In this document: positions 1 to 4,974 of the stretch, piece by piece
How positions within the stretch are numbered: the first letter of the stretch is position 1
Layout of the letters: every line of letters starts with the position of its first letter
NCBI GenBank assembly: GCA_021159225.1
Contig: JAGGSE010000005.1
Coordinates: 1 to 5,785 of the forward strand
DNA length: 5,785 bases
Direction: 5' to 3'
From: a bacterium
GTDB lineage: Bacteria > Patescibacteriota > Minisyncoccia > Minisyncoccales > JAGGSE01
Program-made: the position numbers and the translations under genes
Notes under the pieces: generated by a model
Seen by the model: only the letters and a program-made list of their open reading frames with translations
What the model was told of the DNA's origin: nothing
Database searches by the model: none

Positions 1-63
1 GGTAAGCTTTTAAAAGGGGAAATTGGGAAAGAGGAAATTGGGGACGTGCACATTTTTGCTTAG
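1..63 (+). CDS. Possible C-terminal end of an unrecognised upstream gene (partial)
   Basis: Frame 1 is open from the first base and ends at a TAG at 61-63, giving about 20 residues with a plausible soluble C-terminus (ending GDVHIFA). The codons include an in-phase 15-base repeat: GGAAATTGGG occurs at 18-27 and again at 33-42, encoding the related peptides GEIG and EEIG. The piece is too short to assign to a family, and an open frame of this length can occur by chance. The following gap with a promoter-like element fits a gene ending here, but the function is unknown. Confidence 0.3.
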   Translation, partial: GKLLKGEIGKEEIGDVHIFA

Positions 64-81
64 GAATTTATTTAAAGATAG

Positions 82-90
82 TGATATAAT
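82..90 (+). promoter_or_regulatory. Extended -10 promoter element
   Basis: TGATATAAT matches the extended -10 consensus TGnTATAAT exactly, with the hexamer at 85-90. No good -35 hexamer lies at 16-18 bp spacing; TTGCTT at 56-61 is 23 bp away. Extended -10 promoters can work without a -35. Transcription would be expected to start near 96-98. It could serve the small ORF at 97 or, with a leader of about 320 nt, the helicase-ybaB pair. Confidence 0.45.
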
Positions 91-96
91 TTGATT

Positions 97-252
97 ATGA
101 TGGATAAAGAAACAGTCAAACGATTTTTGAAACCGAATTGGAAGAAAGTAGAAAACAACGATCGCAAAATCACCTGCGTCATAGGCAAAATTTCAAAGGA
201 GTTTTGGATTCGCCAATGTGATTTCCTTCTTTACTTTCTCAAGAATTTTTAA
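97..252 (+). CDS. Possible small ORF or gene remnant, 51 aa, function unknown
   Basis: An ATG-ATG pair at 97-102 opens a 51-codon frame ending in tandem stops TAATAA (250-255). The product is basic at its N-terminus (MMDKETVKRFLKPNWKK) and ends in a short hydrophobic and aromatic run (CDFLLYFLKNF). The N-terminal FLKPNWKK stretch recalls the start of small membrane proteins common in Patescibacteria, but the long hydrophobic segment that should follow is missing, so this may be a broken or decayed gene. There is no Shine-Dalgarno; the ATG sits where the 82-90 promoter would start transcription, so any translation would be leaderless. It may equally be a chance ORF in the helicase leader. Confidence 0.25.
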   Translation: MMDKETVKRFLKPNWKKVENNDRKITCVIGKISKEFWIRQCDFLLYFLKNF

Positions 253-418
253 TAAAATAAGTTCAAGCACGGACTTTTTACATTAGACAAAATTGGATTT
301 TTTCTCTCTCGGACGGCGTCTCTGCTCTACCTGCTGAATTTCATCTTTTTAATTTTTTTTCAGCCCCAGCCTTATTTGTTGGGTTTGGGTTTGGTTGGAT
401 AACCACACATTAAAAGAA
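253..418. other. Intergenic stretch with no supported gene
   Basis: This stretch is strongly T-rich (runs at 298-303 and 353-360) with a CGGACGGCGTC core near 310-320. A start-less frame at 256-402, in phase with the 97-252 ORF but separated from it by TAATAA, would encode a very hydrophobic segment (SLLYLLNFIFLIFF) and could be the leftover of a small membrane-protein gene. There is no ATG in that frame and no tRNA. I found no stem directly followed by a T-run that would make a convincing terminator. The 3' end holds the G-tract run described separately. Confidence 0.4.
381..398 (+). other. Four G-tracts, candidate two-quartet G-quadruplex
   Basis: GGGTTTGGGTTTGGTTGG has four G-tracts (3, 3, 2 and 2) separated by loops of 3, 3 and 2 thymines, enough for a two-quartet quadruplex in DNA or RNA. 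It lies 20 bases before the helicase ATG and overlaps the alternative TTG start at 395. A competing duplex is possible: CCAGCC at 366-371 can pair with GGTTGG at 393-398 with one G-T wobble. The pattern is seen directly; folding and function are inference. Confidence 0.35.
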
Positions 419-3370
419 ATGGCTTTGGATTTGTCAAAATTGAATAAAGAACAGCGGGAGGCGGTGGTCCATGGACAGGGACCGCTTTTGATTGTGGCTG
501 GAGCGGGTACAGGAAAGACCACGGTTATTACCCAACGGCTTGTCTATCTTGTTGAAAAAGGACTGGCAAAACCCGAGGAGATATTGGCGGTGACCTTTAC
601 GGACAAGGCGGCTAATGAAATGGAAGAGAGGGTTGATAGACTTTTGCCTTATGGGTATGTTGATCTTTGGATATCAACATTCCATTCTTTCTCAGAGAGG
701 GTTTTGCGAGACAACGCCTTGGACATTGGCCTGCCTTCTGATTTTAAGATTTTGGATGAAACTGCTGCCTGGCTCCTTGTTTATCGCAATCTTGAGAAAT
801 TTAAACTCAATTACTACAAGCCGTTGGGCAACCCCACAAAATTCATTCAGGCGATGATTTCCCATTTTTCTCACTGCAAGGACGAAGCGATATACCCGGA
901 GGATTATTTGTCTTATGTGGATAGATTGAAAACAAACCTAACAGAACTGCCCGAGAAGGAGGAAATTGAACGGCTTAAAGAGGTCTCAGAGGCCTTCCAT
1001 CTTTATCAGCAACTTTTGCTGGAAAACAGCGCTTTAGATTTTGGCGATTTGATAAATTTCACCCTGAGGTTGTTCAAAAAAAGGCCGCAGATTTTGAAGA
1101 GATACCGGGAGAAGTTCAAATACATATTGGTTGATGAATTTCAGGATACAAACTGGGCCCAGTATGAATTGGTAAAGGTCTTAGCCGCGCCCAAAAACAA
1201 TCTTACCGTTTGTGCTGATGACGACCAGATGATATATCTCTGGAGGTCCGCATCTTTCAACAACATTATTCAGTTTGGGAAAGATTTTCCTAATGCCAAA
1301 AAGGTTTCCCTTATCAGAAACTATCGCTCTCCCCAAAACATACTGGACAAAGCCTACAGATTTATAAAAGCCAACGACCCTGACCGTTTGGAATGCGTCA
1401 ACAACATCAACAAACACCTGGTTTCTCAAAAGCGGGAGAAGGGGATTATTGAACATCTTCACGCCAGAACATCAGAGGAAGAAGTAGAAATGGTAATAAA
1501 GAAAATAGTGGATATCTTAAGAGAGGACAAAGAAGCCGGGTATAGCGATTTTGCCATTTTGGTAAGGGCAAATAACGCCGCCTTGCCTTTTGTCAAGGGC
1601 CTGGAAAAAGCGGGATTGCCTTATCAGTTTTTGGCCTCCCGCGGGCTTTATACCAGATCCCTTATTTTGGACATTATTTCTTATTTTAAGGTATTAAACA
1701 ATTATTATGAAAGTTCACCTGTTTTTCGGATACTTAACCTGCCTTTTTTGAAAATCTCATACGAAGATATAGTTAAATTAACAGGATACGCCTCCCAAAA
1801 AACCAAGTCCCTTTTTGAGGCAATGGAGGAGCTTTCTTTGATTCCGGGGATTTCAAAAAGGGGGCAGGAAAAAATTTTATTTATTTTATCTCTTATCAAA
1901 AAACATTCTAATCTTGCCCGGCAGAAGCCAGTTTCCGAACTGCTTGCCGCTTTCTTAGAGGACTCCGGCTATCTAAGATATTTAGCCCAAAGAGACAACA
2001 GGCAGGAGATTGGTTTGTTGAATCAGTTTTACAGGAGGGTAAAGGACTTTGAGGAATCAGCGATAGAGCCGACCTTGAACAACTTTATAACAGAACTTGA
2101 TATGGAGATAGAATCCGGGGAAGCGGGAAAGATTGTCTTTGACCCGGAAGAAGGTCCGGATGTAATAAAGGTAATGACCATCCATTCAGCCAAGGGGCTT
2201 GAGTTTAAATATGTTTTTTTGGTCAATATGGTGGACAAAAGATTTCCCAGCATTGAAAGAAAAGACCCGATTGAACTGCCTGATGATCTAAGAAAGGACA
2301 TTAAACCATCAGGAGATGCTCATCTTCAGGAAGAAAGGCGGCTCTGCTATGTGGCAATGACTCGGGCAAAAAAAGGACTCTATTTTACCTCGGCTGAGAA
2401 CTACGGCGGGATGAGAAAAAAAAGATTGTCGCGTTTTTTGATCGAGATGGGATATGGTGAAAAAAATCATCTTTCTGAAGATAGAATAGAAATCAAAAAT
2501 CAAAAATTTGACAGAACAAAAGAAAGAGAATCAGGTTTATTGGTTAGAAATAGGTTAAAGAAGGAATATTTGCCTCCTCACTTTTCTTATTCTCAATTGG
2601 CGGCTTTTGAGAAGTGTCCCCTTCAGTATAAACTTGCCTTCGTTTTGAAGATTCCGAGAAGAGGCAGGGCGGTTTATTCTTTTGGCAAGACAATTCATAA
2701 GACCCTCTACGATTTTTTGAGAGAAATAACAATTAAAGGCAGGCAGAAGGATTTGTTCGGTCTCAAGGCAGGCAATCTTCCCGAAAAGAAAGACAATTCT
2801 TGTGAATTCAAACATCTATTGGAAATTTACAAGCGCAACTGGATTGATAGGTGGTATGAAAGCAAGGGGCAAAAGGATGAGTATTACAGGTTAGGAAAAA
2901 AGATAATAAAGAATTTCTACGACTCGTATTGCAAAGAAAATCCTGAGATTTTAAGCGTCAACGGGACACCTGCCTTGGAGATTCCTTTCAGTTTAAAACT
3001 TCAGGGAAATATTATAAAAGGACAGATAGATAGGATTGACAAAGTAGGGGAGGAGGTGGTAATAATTGACTATAAAACCGGCAATCCGAAGAAAAAATTA
3101 GCCCGGGAGGATAAAGAGCAATTGTTGATTTATCAGTTGGCAGTGGAGGAGGTTTTCAAAATGAAACCAAGGGCATTGGTTTACTATTATTTGAATGAGG
3201 GAAGTAAGATTTCCTTTTTGGCAGATGAGAAAGAAAAGAATGAGATGAAGGAGAAGATAGTAAAAGAAATTGAGGAAATAAAAAACAGCGATTTTGAAGC
3301 CAGACCTGGCAGGCACTGTGCATTTTGTGATTTTAGGGACATCTGTGAAAAAGCCCAAAATTATGTTTGA
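419..3370 (+). CDS. UvrD/Rep-family ATP-dependent DNA helicase fused to an iron-sulfur PD-(D/E)XK nuclease
   Basis: This 983-residue SF1A helicase-nuclease probably processes DNA ends for recombinational repair (AddAB/AdnAB-like role, inferred). All helicase motifs are visible: Q motif LNKEQREAV (8-16), Walker A AGAGTGKTT (27-35), Ia around 60-72, Ib TFHSF (about 87-91), Walker B DEFQD (239-243), motif III DDDQMIYLWRSA (267-278), motif IV NYRS (301-304), motif V TIHSAKGLEF (587-596) and motif VI around YVAMTRA (644-650). From about residue 719 follows a RecB-like nuclease: His760, GQIDR with Asp871, DYK with Asp884 and Lys886, and QLLIY with Gln901 and Tyr905. Cys733 plus C-x2-C-x5-C (967, 970, 976) matches the AddB/Cas4-type iron-sulfur staple. 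I chose ATG 419, just before the Q motif; an in-frame TTG at 395 would add eight residues. Neither start has a clear Shine-Dalgarno. The stop overlaps ybaB by 8 nt. The protein is shorter than typical AddA (about 1,200 residues). Exact subfamily naming is uncertain. Confidence 0.93.
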   Translation: MALDLSKLNKEQREAVVHGQGPLLIVAGAGTGKTTVITQRLVYLVEKGLAKPEEILAVTFTDKAANEMEERVDRLLPYGYVDLWISTFHSFSERVLRDNALDIGLPSDFKILDETAAWLLVYRNLEKFKLNYYKPLGNPTKFIQAMISHFSHCKDEAIYPEDYLSYVDRLKTNLTELPEKEEIERLKEVSEAFHLYQQLLLENSALDFGDLINFTLRLFKKRPQILKRYREKFKYILVDEFQDTNWAQYELVKVLAAPKNNLTVCADDDQMIYLWRSASFNNIIQFGKDFPNAKKVSLIRNYRSPQNILDKAYRFIKANDPDRLECVNNINKHLVSQKREKGIIEHLHARTSEEEVEMVIKKIVDILREDKEAGYSDFAILVRANNAALPFVKGLEKAGLPYQFLASRGLYTRSLILDIISYFKVLNNYYESSPVFRILNLPFLKISYEDIVKLTGYASQKTKSLFEAMEELSLIPGISKRGQEKILFILSLIKKHSNLARQKPVSELLAAFLEDSGYLRYLAQRDNRQEIGLLNQFYRRVKDFEESAIEPTLNNFITELDMEIESGEAGKIVFDPEEGPDVIKVMTIHSAKGLEFKYVFLVNMVDKRFPSIERKDPIELPDDLRKDIKPSGDAHLQEERRLCYVAMTRAKKGLYFTSAENYGGMRKKRLSRFLIEMGYGEKNHLSEDRIEIKNQKFDRTKERESGLLVRNRLKKEYLPPHFSYSQLAAFEKCPLQYKLAFVLKIPRRGRAVYSFGKTIHKTLYDFLREITIKGRQKDLFGLKAGNLPEKKDNSCEFKHLLEIYKRNWIDRWYESKGQKDEYYRLGKKIIKNFYDSYCKENPEILSVNGTPALEIPFSLKLQGNIIKGQIDRIDKVGEEVVIIDYKTGNPKKKLAREDKEQLLIYQLAVEEVFKMKPRALVYYYLNEGSKISFLADEKEKNEMKEKIVKEIEEIKNSDFEARPGRHCAFCDFRDICEKAQNYV

Positions 3371-3614
3371 AAAATTTAGACAGTTGGCAAAATTAAAACA
3401 AATCCAAGACCTTCTTTTAAGAGAGAAAATTGAGGTTGAAAGAGAGGGTGTAAAGGTTGTTCTGAACGGAAAAATGGAAATTGAGAAACTTGAACTTAAT
3501 TCCGAATTGCCGAAGGAAAGACAGGAAATAATTTTGAAGGACTGCTTCAATGAGGCATTGAGCAAACTGAAAAGGGTTTTGGCTCAAAAATTTTCTCAAG
3601 AGGTGAATTTGTAA
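3363..3614 (+). CDS. ybaB: YbaB/EbfC family nucleoid-associated DNA-binding protein
   Basis: The 83-residue product has the YbaB pattern: an N-terminal basic helix (MFEKFRQLAKLKQIQDLLLR), then EREGVKVVLNGKMEIEKLEL forming the beta strands of the tweezer-like dimer, then a C-terminal helix with LKDCFNEALSKLKRVLA. Family members usually have about 100-110 residues, so this is a short form. YbaB proteins bind DNA as dimers with little sequence specificity and are often encoded beside recR and dnaX; here the neighbour is a helicase-nuclease, again a recombination context. ATG 3363 overlaps the helicase stop by 8 bases in another frame. No Shine-Dalgarno is visible, so translation probably depends on coupling to the helicase. 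The frame stays open upstream to about 3294, but that part is read as helicase Fe-S coding sequence and is not expected to be translated in this frame. Assignment is from recognised sequence pattern. Confidence 0.8.
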   Translation: MFEKFRQLAKLKQIQDLLLREKIEVEREGVKVVLNGKMEIEKLELNSELPKERQEIILKDCFNEALSKLKRVLAQKFSQEVNL

Positions 3615-3637
3615 AATTTACCCTCTGATGGTAAAAT
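3609..3637 (+). promoter_or_regulatory. Candidate sigma70-type promoter for argG
   Basis: TTGTAA at 3609-3614 (4 of 6 to TTGACA) is followed at exactly 17 bp by TAAAAT at 3632-3637 (5 of 6 to TATAAT), with TG at 3629-3630 giving an extended -10. Transcription would start near 3643-3645, about 64 nt before the argG ATG. The -35 overlaps the last codons and stop of ybaB. Arginine genes having a promoter separate from the repair genes upstream would make functional sense. Confidence 0.45.
3617..3635. repeat. Inverted repeat in the argG promoter spacer, operator or RNA hairpin
   Basis: TTTACC (3617-3622) and GGTAAA (3630-3635) are perfect 6-base inverted arms around a 7-base centre. The repeat sits between and partly over the candidate -35 and -10 elements, a classic place for a regulator to bind. 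In a read-through RNA the same arms form a 6-bp hairpin whose loop holds the anti-Shine-Dalgarno segment. It does not resemble the ArgR ARG box. Confidence 0.4.
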
Positions 3638-3699
3638 AACAAAAATAGCCGTTAGGGGGAAACCCGGTCGGACTAACGGAATTTTATAAGGTTCAGAGG
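3622..3699 (+). promoter_or_regulatory. Candidate structured argG leader that can sequester the Shine-Dalgarno
   Basis: Three nested helices can be drawn. P1 pairs CCTCTGA (3622-3628) with TCAGAGG (3693-3699), covering most of the argG Shine-Dalgarno. P2 pairs GTAAAAT (3631-3637) with ATTTTAT (3681-3687), including one G-U. P3 is the strong hairpin at 3649-3679. P1 competes with the 3617-3635 hairpin, which shares C3622 and, if formed, leaves most of the anti-Shine-Dalgarno bases in its loop. This layout suggests translational control. Pairing was checked by eye; no energies were computed, and I do not match it to a known riboswitch class. Confidence 0.4.
3649..3679 (+). promoter_or_regulatory. 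Strong hairpin in the argG leader
   Basis: CCGTTAG (3649-3655) pairs perfectly with CTAACGG (3673-3679). Inside, GGG (3657-3659) can pair with CCC (3663-3665) around an AAA triloop, leaving GGTCGGA (3666-3672) as an asymmetric purine-rich strand. The GC-rich core stands out from the AT-rich surroundings. It is followed only by AATTTTAT, so it is a poor intrinsic terminator; a ligand- or protein-binding leader element is the more interesting reading. Confidence 0.5.
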
Positions 3700-3700
3700 A
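3696..3700 (+). promoter_or_regulatory. argG Shine-Dalgarno site
   Basis: GAGGA ends 7 bases before the ATG at 3708, a normal spacing, and is the clearest ribosome binding site in the window. It overlaps TCAGAGG, the partner of the upstream anti-Shine-Dalgarno segment at 3622-3628. Confidence 0.7.
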
Positions 3701-3707
3701 TATCTTT

Positions 3708-4937
3708 ATGTCAAAAGAAAAGGTAGTTTTGGCTTATAGCGGAGGACTGGACACCTCGGTTATTCTTCACTGGCTGGTTCAGAAGGGTTATGATGTTATT
3801 GCCTTTGTTGCTGACCTGGGCCAGAAGGCAGATTTTAAGGCAATAAAAGAGAAAGCCCTAAAATGTGGCGCTTCAAAGGTTTATATTGAAGACCTAAAAG
3901 AGGAATTCATTAAGGATTATATCTTTCCGGCAATTAGGGCGAATGCTGTTTACGAGGGAAGATATCTTTTGGGGACCTCTTTGGCTCGGCCCTTGACCGC
4001 CAAGGCCCAGGTTGAGGTGGCTAAAAAGGAGGGGGCAACGGTCCTTGCCCATGGGGCTACGGGCAAAGGAAACGACCAGGTAAGATTTGAATTGGTTTAT
4101 TACAGTTTTCTTCCCGGAGTAAAGGTTATTGCTCCTTGGAAGGAAAAGGACTTCTTGGAAAAATTTCAAGGCAGGTCAGACGAAATTGAATACGCCAAAA
4201 AGCATGATATTCCAGTAGACAAGACGAAAGAGGATCCTTGGAGCACTGATGACAATATTATGCATATTAGTTATGAGGCTGGCGAACTGGAAGACCCTGA
4301 TAGAAGACCGCAGGAGAGGATGTTTCAAATGACTGTTTCTCCGAAAGAAGCCCCAGATGAGGAGACCCTTATTGAGATTGACTTTGAAAAGGGCAATCCT
4401 GTCAGGGTGAAAAATATAAATGACGGAACAGTAAAGGAGGGAGTTCTTCCTCTTTACTGCTACCTTAACGAATTGGGAGGCAGAAACGGTATCGGCAGGG
4501 TGGATATGGTGGAGAATAGGTTTGTAGGAATAAAATCGCGGGGTGTCTATGAAACTCCTGCAGGCACAATTTTGCTAACTGCCCACCGGGATCTGGAGGG
4601 ACTAACAATGGACAGAGAGGTGATGCACTTAAGGGACGGGCTTATACCAAGGTTTGCTGAATTGGTTTATTATGGACTTTGGTTTTCTCCGGAGATGGAG
4701 GTTCTAAGGACCCTTTTTGATAAAACGCAGGAATATGTCACAGGCAGAGTAAGACTTGCCCTGTACAAAGGCAATATTATAATGGCTGGAAGGACCTCAC
4801 CTTTTTCTTTGTACGACCAAGCCCAGTCAAGCATGGAGGTCCAAGGCGGCTATGAGCCAGAAAACGCCGTTGGCTTTATCAAAATAAACGCCATTCGGCT
4901 GATTAATAATACATTGAGAAAAAGAAGGTCTGTTTGA
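3708..4937 (+). CDS. argG: Argininosuccinate synthase
   Basis: This enzyme joins citrulline and aspartate, with ATP cleaved to AMP and pyrophosphate, giving argininosuccinate in the cytoplasm. The 409-residue length fits class I ArgG (about 400). The N-terminal PP-loop AYSGGLDTS (9-17) binds ATP. Further family signatures are YEGRYLLGTSLARP (82-95), AHGATGKGNDQVRFE (114-128), the HISYEAGELEDP block (186-197) and IGRVDMVENRFVGIKSRGVYETPAG (262-286, the synthetase domain). No expected block is missing. The ATG has GAGGA at good spacing and the protein begins directly before the PP-loop, so the start is secure. It lies 93 bases after ybaB behind a structured leader and its own candidate promoter, and 37 bases before argH, so argG and argH are probably cotranscribed. 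No nearby gene supplies citrulline in this window. Confidence 0.97.
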   Translation: MSKEKVVLAYSGGLDTSVILHWLVQKGYDVIAFVADLGQKADFKAIKEKALKCGASKVYIEDLKEEFIKDYIFPAIRANAVYEGRYLLGTSLARPLTAKAQVEVAKKEGATVLAHGATGKGNDQVRFELVYYSFLPGVKVIAPWKEKDFLEKFQGRSDEIEYAKKHDIPVDKTKEDPWSTDDNIMHISYEAGELEDPDRRPQERMFQMTVSPKEAPDEETLIEIDFEKGNPVRVKNINDGTVKEGVLPLYCYLNELGGRNGIGRVDMVENRFVGIKSRGVYETPAGTILLTAHRDLEGLTMDREVMHLRDGLIPRFAELVYYGLWFSPEMEVLRTLFDKTQEYVTGRVRLALYKGNIIMAGRTSPFSLYDQAQSSMEVQGGYEPENAVGFIKINAIRLINNTLRKRRSV

Positions 4938-4974
4938 AATTAGTTTTTGCTATATAAGAATAGACCATTAAAAG

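Noticed and set aside
18..42. Short direct repeat GGAAATTGGG twice as a mobile-element or CRISPR trace
   Set aside because: There are only two copies at a codon-preserving 15-base period, best explained as repeated codons in the tail of the upstream frame.
395..418. TTG 395 as the helicase start
   Set aside because: ATG 419 is a better start codon and leaves a normal short lead before the Q motif. The TTG has no ribosome site and lies within the G-tract run. It remains an alternative.
3098..3565. 155-codon open frame on the minus strand
   Set aside because: It lies wholly opposite the helicase 3' end and ybaB, both of which have clear family signatures, and its Phe/Leu/Ser-rich product looks like the antisense of AT-rich coding sequence.
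3649..3679. Resemblance to the guanidine-III (ykkC-III) riboswitch
   Set aside because: ACCCGGTC followed by GGAC and ACGG recalls the 3' half of that class from memory, but the required upstream CCGG strand of its P1 is absent (upstream is AACAAAAATAG) and the gene context is arginine synthesis.
3649..3686. Intrinsic terminator after ybaB
   Set aside because: The stem is good but is followed by AATTTTA rather than a contiguous U-tract. A weak terminating effect cannot be excluded.
3615..3707. ArgR operator (ARG box) or arginine T-box before argG
   Set aside because: No TNTGAATWWWWATTCANA-like palindrome and no T-box AGGGUGGNACCGCG signature is present.
3894..4169. 91-codon minus-strand open frame inside argG
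   Set aside because: It is opposite conserved ArgG motifs and has no recognisable domain.
4948..4956. Separate extended -10 promoter for argH (TGCTATATA)
   Set aside because: It is only a partial match with no -35 found, and the 37-base gap from argG favours cotranscription.
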